The notes under the pieces were generated by a model. It had not been told where the DNA came from. It did no database searches and saw nothing but the letters and a program-made list of their open reading frames with translations. Below, piece after piece: positions 20,529-29,208 of a DNA stretch of 64,000 nucleotides (position 1 is the first letter of the stretch; each line of letters opens with the position of its first letter). This DNA comes from Candidatus Rhodoferax randersensis (GTDB taxonomy: Bacteria; Pseudomonadota; Gammaproteobacteria; Burkholderiales; Burkholderiaceae_C): positions 151,533-215,532 of the forward strand of contig JADKEH010000014.1 in NCBI GenBank assembly GCA_016718155.1, read 5' to 3'. Made by a program: the position numbers and the translations under genes.

Positions 20529-23144
20529 CTAAGCCAGCCCTCGCGGCTTAAGGCTTGGCCCGTGCGCGGCCTCACCAACCGGGTCCGCCCTGCCCACCCG
20601 CTCCACGCGCCCACGGCCAAGCTTGTAGCGGTAGTTGTTGGTCATCGGGTCGGGCACCGCATGGCACACCACGTTGGCTTGATGGCCGCTCTGGTTGAAG
20701 CCGGCCTTGGTCACGCCGGCGCGCATGCCGGGGTCGAGCACGGCCACTGCGTCGAAGCTGCCCTGCACCACCTTGATGTGCCCCTTGGCCAGCAGGCTGT
20801 TGAAGTCCAGGTCGTCTGCGGCCACGCCAAAGAACATGCCTTGCTGCACGTAGACCGTATCGTTGGTGATGCGCACCGTGTCGCCGTTTGCAATGCCACG
20901 GGCCTTGGCGTCCTGCTCGTTCATGAACAGCAGTTGCGCCACGCCGCGCGCCGCCGTGTAGGGCTTGCGGCGGTCATCGAAACCACTTTGCCAGACCTCG
21001 TTGATGCGGCCGTTGGTGACCCACAGCTCGTGTTTGTCAGCGCGCGGTTTGGCCGCGTCGTAAAACTGCAGCCATCCCGGAAACTCCCACGGCGTCTTGA
21101 TCAGCACCGCCTTGCCGCTGTGGCTGTTGAAGCAGCGCTCCTGCCGGTTGCGCCAGACACCGGCGGTGCTGGCGGCCAGGCTGGCATCGTGCAAACGCTG
21201 GGTGCCGACCAGCGCGTTGCCAAAGCGCTGCACCGGCGTCTGAATGCCGTCACCACCCAGCGTGCGCAGCAGCTCGTGAGCGCGCTGGCCCTGCTCGCGC
21301 GCACGGCGCACCAGCTCAAAGTAATCGTAAGGCGTGCCTTTGCTGTGCCGAGCCGCCTCTTCGAACACGTCGTTGCTGTCGCGCCAGGCAAAGCGTTCGC
21401 CCCAGCCCATGCGCTGCGCAAACGCCTGGACCGCCCACCAGTCGGGCTTGGCCTGTCCGGGGGCGTCGGCAAAGCGGCTGTACAAGCGCAGGCGGCGCTC
21501 GCCGTTGCAACGGGTGAAGTCTTCTTCGCCCCAGGTGGCTGCGGGCAGCACGATGTCGGCATAACGGGTACCGAGCGGCTCCACTGGGTAGATGTCGGAG
21601 TTGACCAACACCATGCCGCCCGCATCCGAGCGCGCGATCAACGCGGCCGCCGCACTGGCTGCGTCGGCGCGCTGGGGCTGATGCGCCTGCTCGGTGGTCA
21701 GGCGCGCGATGTTGCGCTCGAGCTCGCCAGACGCCGCCATGGCGCCAATCCAGGTGGTGCCAAAGACCCAGGCAAAGCGCAGTTGGCCACTCATCAGCCA
21801 GTGGTCCAGGTTGAGCGGCTTCTTGCGTCGGCCGGGGTACTTTTCGGGTGACAGCCAGTCGGGGTAGCCGGGTGCCGACACCATGCCACGCTGGTGCCCG
21901 CCGCCCCGGCCAATGACGCGCCCGGCGCGGTTGCCCGCACCGCAGATCAAGCCCATGGCGGCAAAGGACGCGCTGTTCATGTAGTTGTTGGACCAGTAGT
22001 TGCCCTTCTCCAGCATGAACGAACTCTTGGGCCTGGTGCCGTCGGCGCGGGGCCGGGCCAGCAGTTCGGCGGCACGCTCGATCAGCGCCGCGGCAACACC
22101 CGTGACACGGGCCGCATCGGCCAGCCGGTGTTCATCGCGCGACAGCAAGAACTTGCAGTAGTCGGCCCAGTCGCTCTGCCAGGTGCCCCAGGTGGTGCGC
22201 CACTGCCAGCCGGTGTTGCGGGTGCCACGGCCAATGCCCTGGTCCACCTCCCAGCGCTGGGCCACCCACTCGTCAATGAAGGCCTGGTCCTGCCAGCCGC
22301 GCTCCACGATCACGCGGGCGATGGCGTTGTGCAGCAAGGTGTCGGTGCCGGGAATCACCGGCAACCACAGGCCGCCGCGTTGCTCGGCCCAGGCCACGCC
22401 CATGGTGCGGTGCGGCGTGGCAAAGATCAGGCGCTTGTCCCGCTGCGCGCCGCCCATGATCCAACTGGTGAACAGCGTGCTTTTGGTCTCGAACGGGTCG
22501 GTGCCGGACAGGTACAACACCTCGCAGGCGCCCCAGTCTTCGTAGCTGGGCGCAAACGCTTCCAGGCCGGCGTCGTCCAGCCCGGTGGCGTCGTTGGTGT
22601 TGGCGCACTTGTCGTGTGGCGCAAAGGCCGGTGTGCCGACGCCGTCGAACGCCAGTTTGGTGATGGCGTAGGTGTTCTCGAAATACTGGTACGAATAGGC
22701 CTTGATGCCCCACGCATGTTCGCCGTGCTGGGCCAGCACGTGCTTGGAGACCGTCGCCATCACCTGCATGGCGGTGTCCCACGACACGGGTTGCAGGCTG
22801 CCGTTGACACGCAGCAAAGGCGTGCTCAGGCGTTCGCGGGTGCGGTTGGCGCTGTTGTGGCACTTCTGCGCCAGGGTCCCCCCGCGCATCGAGTGGTTGC
22901 CCGCCGGGTTGACGGTGCTCACCTGCGCATCGGGCAGCACCAGCACGTGGTGGGCTCGGCCCTGCCACTGCACCACGTTGTGCTGCGCCGGGTTGGCAAA
23001 CGGCACGCTTGGGTCGGGCGCGCCGCGCGCATCGGTAGGCCAGCGCCAGACCCGGTAGCTGCACCCCACCACACAGTAGTCGCAAGCGGTGGTGAACTGT
23101 TCGGCGCCCAACGGTGGGCGCGGGGGTGCGGCTGAGTCACTCAT
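20529..23144 (-). CDS. Molybdopterin oxidoreductase large subunit, arsenite-oxidase/iodate-reductase type
   Basis: An 871-residue DMSO-reductase-superfamily enzyme. The N-terminal cluster motif is CDYCVVGCSYRVW, the Cys-x2-Cys-x3-Cys pattern of [3Fe-4S] arsenite oxidase (AioA) and iodate reductase (IdrA), followed by HSMRGGTLAQKCHN. Further blocks include YSYQYFENTYA, HDKCANTNDATG, GTDPFETKSTLFTSW, RGGGHQRGM and, near the end, GFNQSGHQANVV. There is no signal peptide; its Rieske partner, encoded just upstream with an 8-bp overlap, carries the Tat signal, as in AioBA. The ATG at 23144 is preferred over a TTG at 23159. No arsenic genes are nearby, so the substrate is open. Its neighbours are a fused double cytochrome peroxidase and an amine dehydrogenase set. 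It is the last gene of a 17.7-kb gene train. Confidence 0.82.
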   Translation of the reverse strand: MSDSAAPPRPPLGAEQFTTACDYCVVGCSYRVWRWPTDARGAPDPSVPFANPAQHNVVQWQGRAHHVLVLPDAQVSTVNPAGNHSMRGGTLAQKCHNSANRTRERLSTPLLRVNGSLQPVSWDTAMQVMATVSKHVLAQHGEHAWGIKAYSYQYFENTYAITKLAFDGVGTPAFAPHDKCANTNDATGLDDAGLEAFAPSYEDWGACEVLYLSGTDPFETKSTLFTSWIMGGAQRDKRLIFATPHRTMGVAWAEQRGGLWLPVIPGTDTLLHNAIARVIVERGWQDQAFIDEWVAQRWEVDQGIGRGTRNTGWQWRTTWGTWQSDWADYCKFLLSRDEHRLADAARVTGVAAALIERAAELLARPRADGTRPKSSFMLEKGNYWSNNYMNSASFAAMGLICGAGNRAGRVIGRGGGHQRGMVSAPGYPDWLSPEKYPGRRKKPLNLDHWLMSGQLRFAWVFGTTWIGAMAASGELERNIARLTTEQAHQPQRADAASAAAALIARSDAGGMVLVNSDIYPVEPLGTRYADIVLPAATWGEEDFTRCNGERRLRLYSRFADAPGQAKPDWWAVQAFAQRMGWGERFAWRDSNDVFEEAARHSKGTPYDYFELVRRAREQGQRAHELLRTLGGDGIQTPVQRFGNALVGTQRLHDASLAASTAGVWRNRQERCFNSHSGKAVLIKTPWEFPGWLQFYDAAKPRADKHELWVTNGRINEVWQSGFDDRRKPYTAARGVAQLLFMNEQDAKARGIANGDTVRITNDTVYVQQGMFFGVAADDLDFNSLLAKGHIKVVQGSFDAVAVLDPGMRAGVTKAGFNQSGHQANVVCHAVPDPMTNNYRYKLGRGRVERVGRADPVGEAAHGPSLKPRGLA

Positions 23145-23646
23145 GAGGCAACACACCAAACACCAGGCCCTGCATGCCGACCGCCACGATGTCGTCGCCG
23201 TCCTGGCGCAGCAGCACCTGCGGCAGGCTCTGCGTCGCGTGGCCGGTGATGACGATGCCGTGGCGGGTCAGGTCGAAGGTGGTCAGGTGGCGCGGGCACG
23301 GCCCCAACACCGCGTGGCGGGCCTGCAGCGTGCCGCGCAGGTCACCCCCCATGTGGCTGCAACGCGCGCTAAAGGCGACCACGTCGCGCTGCGGGCCAAT
23401 ACCCCCGGCGGCCGGTTCACCCAGCTTGACCAGCACATTGGCAAACCCCGCTCGCGGATAGTCAAACCAGAGCGGCACTCCGGTGCTCAGCGCCGACAGG
23501 CGCGCCAGCGGTAGCGGCGGGTGCGCGGCCTGTTCGGCCCACACCGGAGCGGCCATGCCGGGTACCGCCGACAACAGGGTCAGGCGCGCGCCCGCCAGCA
23601 GCAGCGTGCGGCGCGACAGGCAGTGCGGCGTGTGTTTATCGTCCAT
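23137..23646 (-). CDS. Rieske [2Fe-2S] small subunit with Tat signal, AioB/IdrB-like
   Basis: A 169-residue iron-sulphur protein that should pass electrons between the molybdenum subunit and periplasmic cytochromes. It begins with a Tat-type leader (LSRRTLLLAGARLTLL, cleavage likely after VWA near residue 37). The cluster ligands are visible as CSH and CPRH in CSHMGGDLRG and LGPCPRHLTTFDL. The two extra cysteines that form the disulphide in bc1-type Rieske proteins are missing, as in several arsenite-oxidase-type proteins. The start ATG at 23646 overlaps the end of the cytochrome-peroxidase gene by 11 bp, and the stop overlaps the next gene by 8 bp, implying coupled translation of the complex. 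Confidence 0.85.
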   Translation of the reverse strand: MDDKHTPHCLSRRTLLLAGARLTLLSAVPGMAAPVWAEQAAHPPLPLARLSALSTGVPLWFDYPRAGFANVLVKLGEPAAGGIGPQRDVVAFSARCSHMGGDLRGTLQARHAVLGPCPRHLTTFDLTRHGIVITGHATQSLPQVLLRQDGDDIVAVGMQGLVFGVLPHE

Positions 23647-25870
23647 GAGAGGCCGCCGTTTCCAGAGCTTGCGAGGGGGGCAGTGCCGGTGGCGCCATGT
23701 CGAGCGGCTGGTCCATGCTGAGCGACTCCAGGAACGCCACCAGATCGGTCTTGTCCTGCTCGCTCAGGCCCAGCGGCTGCAGTAGCGGCGACTTGTGGGG
23801 CGACGCGCCGCCGCCGCGGTCAAAGAAGTCCACCACCTCGCGCAGCGTTGCCAAGGCGCCGTTGTGCATGTAGGGCGCGGTGTAGCGCAGCTCGCGCAGC
23901 GAGGGCGTGCGAAAGCGCCCACGGTCGCCAGCCAGGCCGCTTTGGTAGAACAGCCCCAGGTCATCACTGCTGGCGCGGTAGTCGGCGTGGCTTGCCCCGC
24001 GTTGCAGGTTCTGCCAGCGCGCGGTCACTTGCAGCAAGGGGTGGCTGTCCATCAGCGGCAGGCGTGGCACATCGAGCGCGTGGAAACGCTGATCAGACAG
24101 CAGCGCGCCATGGTGGCACTGGATGCAGCGCGCCTTGCCGACGAACAGGCCATGACCGCGCTGCGCCGAGGCCGACAGGGCGTCGCGCTGGCCCGCCTGC
24201 CAGCGGTCAAAGGGCACGCGCTGCGGGTCCGACACCAGCGTGCGCTGAAACGCGGCAATCGCCTGCCAGGCCTGCTCGATGCGCGGCCAAGCGCTGCCAA
24301 ACACCTCGCGAAAGCGGCGCACGTACTCGGGCACCAGGCGCAGGCGCATCTCCATCATGGCTTCGTCGCCATTGCCTGCCACCGCGCCGGTGGCAGCCGA
24401 CTGCGCCTGGCGCTCCAGGCTGGCGGCGGCGCCGTCCCAGAACAGCCGCTGGTAGTGCGCGGCGTTCAGAATGGTTTGCGAATTGCGCCAGTGCCGCGTG
24501 CCCGGATAGCCGCGCGAGACCGCGTCACTCTCTCCCCAACCGGCGCTGGGCGCATGGCACGAGACACACGCCGTGGAGCCATTGCCCGACAAACGGGTGT
24601 CCCAAAACAACAGGCGCCCGAGCTCCACCTTCGGCGCACTCATCGGGTTATCGGTCGGCGCCACAAGCGCTGGCAGCGGACCCAGTGCTTGTGGCGCGAC
24701 AGTAGCGACCTCACTTGCGGCCGGCGTCTGGGGTCTGGCGGTTGGCGTGGCTGACGCAGGCGGCGGCGCGCTGGGGGCGGCAACGTTGTAGTCAAATGCT
24801 GGCGGCTCGGGCGCCACCGACAGCGGCGCCGACAGCGCGCGCAGCAGTGCCACCAGGGCGGCGCGCTCGTGGGCGTTCAAGCCCAGCGGCGGCAGTTCAC
24901 TGCCGGGCCCGCCACCCTGATCATGAAACGCCACCACCTGCTCCAAAGTGGCCAGCGAACCGTTGTGCAGGTACGGCCCGGTGTGCGAAAGGCCTCGCAG
25001 GGCGGGCGTGACAAAACGCCCGCGATCAGCGTCGGCCTTGCTCACGGCATAGGCGCCGACATCGCTGCGCTGGGCCATGTAGTTGGGCACGCCCATGGTG
25101 GCGTGATGGCGCAGCAGCGTCACCATGCGGGTCGGCTCGGCCGCGATCAAGGCCGACTCGGGCGCGCCCAGGCGGTAGGCCCGGCCGTCGCTGCCCAGTG
25201 GCCCGTTGTGACACTGCGCGCAACGCGCCTTGCCGTGGAACAGCGCCAGCCCGAGCCGCACCGGCGCGGGCAATGTGACCGCTTGAGCGCCCAGCGCCCG
25301 GTCCACCTGCGTGGCCGGGGCGTCCAGCGTTTTGAGGTACTCCGCAATGGCCACAAAGACCTGCGGACCGTAGGGTTCGCTGCCGACGCCAAAGGCCTGG
25401 CGCCACAAGCTGGTCAAGGCGGGGGTTTGTTGAATGCGCTCTTGCACCAGCCGCACATCGGCGTTCATGAAGTGCGCCTCGGTCACCATGTCCCGCACGG
25501 CCGTGGGCAGGTCGCTGCCGTCGAGACGGCCGTCCCACATCAGGCGGCGTTTGAGGCGCACCGACTGCAGGCCCGGCGCATTGCGAAAGTACGCGGTGCC
25601 GTTGTACCCGTTGGACAGGGCCAGGCCGTCGGCAAAGCCGCGCTTGGGCGCATGGCAACTGGCACAACTGCGGCTGCCATCACCCGACAAACGTGGCTCA
25701 AAAAACAGGTGCCGCCCCAGCTCGGCCAGCGCCGCGTTGACCTTGGCCGGTGCGGGCAGCGGCTCCAGCTTCGGCTCGGCAGCGAGCGTGGATACAGCGC
25801 CCAAAGCCAGGCCCGCCGCCACACCGGCACGCCAGCAGTGCCCCAGCAACGCGCGCCTACGCCAGTTCAT
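23636..25870 (-). CDS. Fused tandem dihaem cytochrome c peroxidase/MauG-like protein (four c-haem sites)
   Basis: A 744-residue periplasmic protein made of two complete dihaem peroxidase domains. A signal peptide (MNWRRRALLG to STLAAE) is followed by domain 1 with haem motifs CASCH (residues 69-73) and CAQCH (217-221) and the family block GPYLHNGSLATLEQVV. A Pro/Ala-rich linker spans about residues 350-405. Domain 2 has CVSCH (435-439), CIQCH (582-586) and APYMHNGALATLREVV. Single-domain relatives include bacterial cytochrome c peroxidase, MauG (which finishes the TTQ cofactor of methylamine dehydrogenase) and IdrP1/IdrP2 of iodate-reductase clusters. The start ATG at 25870 overlaps the preceding cytochrome gene by 4 bp. 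Both MauG and IdrP roles are plausible here; see findings. Confidence 0.85.
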   Translation of the reverse strand: MNWRRRALLGHCWRAGVAAGLALGAVSTLAAEPKLEPLPAPAKVNAALAELGRHLFFEPRLSGDGSRSCASCHAPKRGFADGLALSNGYNGTAYFRNAPGLQSVRLKRRLMWDGRLDGSDLPTAVRDMVTEAHFMNADVRLVQERIQQTPALTSLWRQAFGVGSEPYGPQVFVAIAEYLKTLDAPATQVDRALGAQAVTLPAPVRLGLALFHGKARCAQCHNGPLGSDGRAYRLGAPESALIAAEPTRMVTLLRHHATMGVPNYMAQRSDVGAYAVSKADADRGRFVTPALRGLSHTGPYLHNGSLATLEQVVAFHDQGGGPGSELPPLGLNAHERAALVALLRALSAPLSVAPEPPAFDYNVAAPSAPPPASATPTARPQTPAASEVATVAPQALGPLPALVAPTDNPMSAPKVELGRLLFWDTRLSGNGSTACVSCHAPSAGWGESDAVSRGYPGTRHWRNSQTILNAAHYQRLFWDGAAASLERQAQSAATGAVAGNGDEAMMEMRLRLVPEYVRRFREVFGSAWPRIEQAWQAIAAFQRTLVSDPQRVPFDRWQAGQRDALSASAQRGHGLFVGKARCIQCHHGALLSDQRFHALDVPRLPLMDSHPLLQVTARWQNLQRGASHADYRASSDDLGLFYQSGLAGDRGRFRTPSLRELRYTAPYMHNGALATLREVVDFFDRGGGASPHKSPLLQPLGLSEQDKTDLVAFLESLSMDQPLDMAPPALPPSQALETAASHGR

Positions 25871-26217
25871 TTGACCGACCTCTCGCCGCGGTAGTAAACC
25901 AGCGGCGCTTGCTGCAAGATCACATGGCAACTGCGTTTCCAGATCATGATGTCGTCGCTCAGGCGTTCGTTCTCCTGCGCGGTGAGCAAGCGCCGCTCGT
26001 TCGGCGCCGTGTTGATGAAGAAGCTGCGGCCCGCCACCCCTTGCATGAAGTGCGCACCCAGTGGCAGCGTGACGCGCACCGCCTCGACCGGCGGCAGGTG
26101 GCAACCCAGGCAGTTGAGCGCGTACAGCGTGTTGGCCGACTGGCCCGCCAGCGCCAGCACCGGACCCAGCATGGATGCGGCCGCCAGCATGAAAAGGTGT
26201 GGGAAGGCGCGCCGCAC
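25867..26217 (-). CDS. Small periplasmic monohaem cytochrome c-like protein
   Basis: 116 residues with a signal peptide (MRRAFPHLFMLAAASMLGPVLALA) and one haem-binding motif CLGCH at residues 36-40. The rest resembles no cytochrome class I knew by eye. It lacks an obvious Met-in-loop ligand and has a later Cys and His (RSCHVIL) that could contribute. It sits between aldehyde dehydrogenase (43 bp upstream) and the tetrahaem protein (ATGA overlap at 25867-25870), so it probably carries electrons for, or forms a complex with, the peroxidase-like protein. Confidence 0.75.
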   Translation of the reverse strand: MRRAFPHLFMLAAASMLGPVLALAGQSANTLYALNCLGCHLPPVEAVRVTLPLGAHFMQGVAGRSFFINTAPNERRLLTAQENERLSDDIMIWKRSCHVILQQAPLVYYRGERSVK

Positions 26218-26260
26218 AAGGCTCTCGTCAACAAGGCAGCATGCGGTCCACGCGCTGCGG

Positions 26261-27691
26261 CTACTTTTTGATGCTGATCACCTGGGCTCGCGTGACCGCC
26301 TTCAAGCCGTCGACGCCAAACTCGACGCCGTAGCCCGAACCCTTGATGCCGCCAAACGGCACCATCGGGTGAATCATGCCGTGCTGGTTGATCCACACCG
26401 TGCCGGCCTGAATGCGGCCGGCCACCTCTTTGGCACGCTCGACGTTGGCCGACCAGACCGAGGCACCCAGGCCCGCGCTGAGCCGGTTGGCGCTGGCCAC
26501 GGCCTGATCCACGTCCTGGTACTTGATGATGGGCAACACCGGGCCAAATTGCTCTTCATCGACCAGGCGGTCGCCGTCGTGCAGGCCGGTGACCAGCGTC
26601 AGCGGGTAGAAGTAGCCGGCCCCGCCCTTGGGCTCGCCGCCGCACACGATGGTGCCGCCAGCCTTTTTGGCGCTCTCCACCAGGTCCACCACCTTGTCGT
26701 ACTGCATCTTGTTCTGGATCGGTCCCATCACCATGCCCTCGTCCAGGCCATTGCCCATTGGCATGGCCTGCGCCAGTTCCTTGAGCGCTTGCACGGTGGC
26801 GTCATAAATACTCTCGTGCACGTACAGGCGCTTGGCGCAGGCACAGGTTTGCCCCATGTTGATGAAGGCACCCCAGAACAAGCCCATCGCCATGGCTTTG
26901 GGGTCGGCATCGGGCAACATGATGGCCGCGTCGTTGCCACCGAGTTCCATCGTGGTGGGCACCATGTTGCGCGCCGCCGCCTCGGCAATGCGCGCGCCAG
27001 TGCGCCCCGAGCCGGTGAACATGATCTTGTCGATGCCGGGGTCGCTCACCAGCCAGGAGCCCACTTCGCCCGAACCGCTGACGGTATTGACCACGCCCGG
27101 GGGCAACACCGCGCTAATGAGGCGCACCAGCTCCAGCGTGCCAATGGTGGTGTACTCCGACGGCTTGATCACCACCGTGCTGCCCGAGCGGATGGCGGGA
27201 ATGATCTGCCAGATGGCAATCAGCAAGGGCCAGTTCCAGGGCGCCACCGCCGCCACCACGCCAAAGGGCTTGCGGTGCACTTCATCGCGGCGGGTGTCGT
27301 CCTCAAACACCACTTCCACCGGCAGGTCCAGGCTGGCGGGAACCTGGGTCCAGACCTCGCAGCCCCACAGCTCGAAACGCGCGCCCGGCACCTGGTCAGG
27401 GCCGACGCCACCCAGCGGTTTGCCCTGCTCTTTGGTCACCCACTCGGCCAGGTACGGCGCGTTGGCCTTGATCACCTCGGCCACTTGCATCATCAGCGCT
27501 TTGCGCTCGGTATCGGGCCGCGCCGCCCAGGCTGGCTGGGCCGCACGCGCGGCGGCAATCGCTTGCTTGACTTGCTCGGGCGTGCACACCGGCACCATGC
27601 CCAGCGTTTCGCCGGTGGCCGGATTGATCGACGCCAGGACCTGCTCGGAGGCGACCGGCTGGCCATTGACGGTGTTGCGATAGTTGTTCAT
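26261..27691 (-). CDS. NAD-dependent aldehyde dehydrogenase
   Basis: A 476-residue cytoplasmic aldehyde dehydrogenase. The catalytic residues are clear: the Cys in NMGQTCACAKRLYV, the general-base Glu in TMELGGNDAAI, the Asn in APWNWPL, and the NAD-contacting FTGSGRTGARI. No signal peptide. In the transcript it lies downstream of an amine dehydrogenase, which releases an aldehyde and ammonia, so oxidation of that aldehyde (for example phenylacetaldehyde) to its acid is the natural role. The enzyme is cytoplasmic while the amine dehydrogenase is periplasmic, so the aldehyde must cross the inner membrane. The gap to the preceding YCF48-like gene is 55 bp. Confidence 0.9.
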   Translation of the reverse strand: MNNYRNTVNGQPVASEQVLASINPATGETLGMVPVCTPEQVKQAIAAARAAQPAWAARPDTERKALMMQVAEVIKANAPYLAEWVTKEQGKPLGGVGPDQVPGARFELWGCEVWTQVPASLDLPVEVVFEDDTRRDEVHRKPFGVVAAVAPWNWPLLIAIWQIIPAIRSGSTVVIKPSEYTTIGTLELVRLISAVLPPGVVNTVSGSGEVGSWLVSDPGIDKIMFTGSGRTGARIAEAAARNMVPTTMELGGNDAAIMLPDADPKAMAMGLFWGAFINMGQTCACAKRLYVHESIYDATVQALKELAQAMPMGNGLDEGMVMGPIQNKMQYDKVVDLVESAKKAGGTIVCGGEPKGGAGYFYPLTLVTGLHDGDRLVDEEQFGPVLPIIKYQDVDQAVASANRLSAGLGASVWSANVERAKEVAGRIQAGTVWINQHGMIHPMVPFGGIKGSGYGVEFGVDGLKAVTRAQVISIKK

Positions 27692-27746
27692 AAATGGCTC
27701 CAGGTTGAAAGAGTACGTGTGTGAATCGGTGAAGGAAGTTGGGGGA

Positions 27747-28721
27747 TCACTTGAGTGGGCCGCCGATGCCAGTCAAGGTAAAGGACTGCGGCAGACCACC
27801 GTCGGTGGCGATCAAGGCGGTGTGCGACTGCCGCTCGGGCCGGACCTGCGTGCTGAAGGTTTGGCCGCCATCGCGGCTGCGCGCCACCACGCCCCCCAGC
27901 CCGACCAGCACCAGCTCGCCATCGGGCCGCTGCAGGCCTGCCGTGAAAGCCTGGTCGGTGCCACTTTGAACGTCGCGCCAACTTCGTCCCTGATCGGGGC
28001 TGATCAACACGTGGCCGCGCATGCCCCATACCATCAGCGCGCCGTCTTTCAGCGCCAGGCCGCCCCAGATCGAGCCTTTGTAGGGCAGCTTGACGGCCGT
28101 GAAGGTGTTGCCCCCATCGTCGGAACGAAACAGCCCGCCGGCCTCGGCCGTGACCCACAGCGCGGCGTTGGGGCCGACAAAGATCTGGTACAGGTGGCGA
28201 TCCGCCTGTTCGCCCTGGACCAGCGTCAACTTGTGCCAATTGCGACCGCCGTCGCGGGTTTGCATGGCATGGCCAAAAGCACCCACCGCCAGGCCCTCAT
28301 TGGCGTTGGCAAAGTACACCGAGAACAGCACCACCTCCGGCCCCGCCCGGTAGCGTGGCTCCCAGCTCTCACCGCCATCGGTGCTGGCCAGCACCACCCC
28401 GCCGTGCCCGACCGCCCAGCCCAGTTTGTTGTCCACAAAACATACGGCGGTGAGCGTCTCGCGCGTGGCCACGCGGCTCGCCTGGCGCCAGCTCTGGCCG
28501 TTGTCGTCCGACAGCAAGACCGTGCCGTAGTCACCCACGCTCACCAGCCGCTTGCCCGCGCGCGCCGCCGCCAGCATCGGCGCGCGGCTGGCCTGCGGCG
28601 CCTGGAACGCCACCGCAAGCTGCATGGGTGCTGCGGGCGCCACGGGCGCCGGTGCGGGCGCGGCCAAGGCCGTTGCCGCCGCCGCCACTGTCAAGAGCAA
28701 CACGCTGCCGATACGTCTCAT
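27747..28721 (-). CDS. YCF48-related beta-propeller protein, exported
   Basis: 324 residues with a signal peptide (MRRIGSVLLLTVAAAATALA) and a series of BNR/YCF48-type repeats recognisable as DDNGQSW, TDGGESW, RDGGRNW, DDGGNTF, PDQGRSW and RDGGQTF spaced about 40 residues apart. Plant and cyanobacterial YCF48 proteins help assemble photosystem II. Bacterial relatives are frequently encoded beside RND exporters with DUF1302 and DUF1329 proteins, as here. The role in such clusters is not established; folding or assembly of the envelope complex is a guess. The start ATG overlaps the stop of the TerB-like gene (28718-28721). Confidence 0.85.
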   Translation of the reverse strand: MRRIGSVLLLTVAAAATALAAPAPAPVAPAAPMQLAVAFQAPQASRAPMLAAARAGKRLVSVGDYGTVLLSDDNGQSWRQASRVATRETLTAVCFVDNKLGWAVGHGGVVLASTDGGESWEPRYRAGPEVVLFSVYFANANEGLAVGAFGHAMQTRDGGRNWHKLTLVQGEQADRHLYQIFVGPNAALWVTAEAGGLFRSDDGGNTFTAVKLPYKGSIWGGLALKDGALMVWGMRGHVLISPDQGRSWRDVQSGTDQAFTAGLQRPDGELVLVGLGGVVARSRDGGQTFSTQVRPERQSHTALIATDGGLPQSFTLTGIGGPLK

Positions 28722-29200
28722 GCCTCACCTCCCCAGCGCTTGGTGGGGGGGGTGCGGGCGAAAGCGAAGCCGCGAGCGCGCTCGGCTGCGGCTTCGCTCA
28801 CGTTGAGGGACTGCGCCAGCCGCTGCATGAAAGTCTCTTCAAAACGCGCCAACTGACCATCGGCGTACACCACTTCCCAGATCATGCCGAAAATCTCTTC
28901 GCGCTCGTCCTCGGGAAAGCCGTCGCGCACTGCCTCGGTGAAGACCCAGTCGTCCAGCGCGGCGGCAAATTCGCCACTGGCCAGGGCCAGCAGGCGTGCC
29001 ACATCGTCCGCTGGCAAGGCGAAACGCTCGCGCACCAGCTTGGCCACCAGCACGCGCTCTGGTTGGCTGATGCGGCGATCGACCTGGGCGGCCTCGATCA
29101 ACAAAGCCGCCACCGCCAGTTCGCGCCGGGCAAAGGGTTGCGAGGTGGGCGCGGCCGATGGCGGGTGGCGCAAGCGCTCAAGCAGGGATTGAATCGGCAT
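28718..29200 (-). CDS. TerB-like (tellurite-resistance TerB family) protein
   Basis: 160 residues, soluble, mostly helical. The TerB-like signature is the pair of acidic helix ends: LLIEAAQVDRRISQPERVLVAKLV in the first repeat and MIWEVVYADGQLARFEETFMQRLA in the second, which in TerB bind divalent metal. The ATG at 29200 is chosen because the frame further upstream is antisense to the transporter gene. It lies 8 bp after the RND gene and overlaps the next gene by 4 bp. Small TerB proteins recur in these RND/DUF1302 modules without a known role. Confidence 0.75.
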   Translation of the reverse strand: MPIQSLLERLRHPPSAAPTSQPFARRELAVAALLIEAAQVDRRISQPERVLVAKLVRERFALPADDVARLLALASGEFAAALDDWVFTEAVRDGFPEDEREEIFGMIWEVVYADGQLARFEETFMQRLAQSLNVSEAAAERARGFAFARTPPTKRWGGEA

Positions 29201-29208
29201 GGTTGTCC

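Noticed and set aside
20472..21851. 459-codon plus-strand open frame
   Set aside because: It is antisense to the molybdopterin subunit. GC-rich codon bias opens long mirror frames, and the peptide has no recognisable motif while the minus strand shows clear catalytic blocks.
20529..23646. Calling the pair a true arsenite oxidase aioBA
   Set aside because: No arsenic sensor, transporter or resistance genes nearby, and the neighbouring double peroxidase fits iodate-reductase-like clusters as well. The substrate was left open.
25946..27724. 592-codon plus-strand open frame
   Set aside because: It spans the reverse strand of three real genes (tetrahaem protein end, cytochrome, aldehyde dehydrogenase) and is rich in His, Arg and Ala, as mirror frames are.
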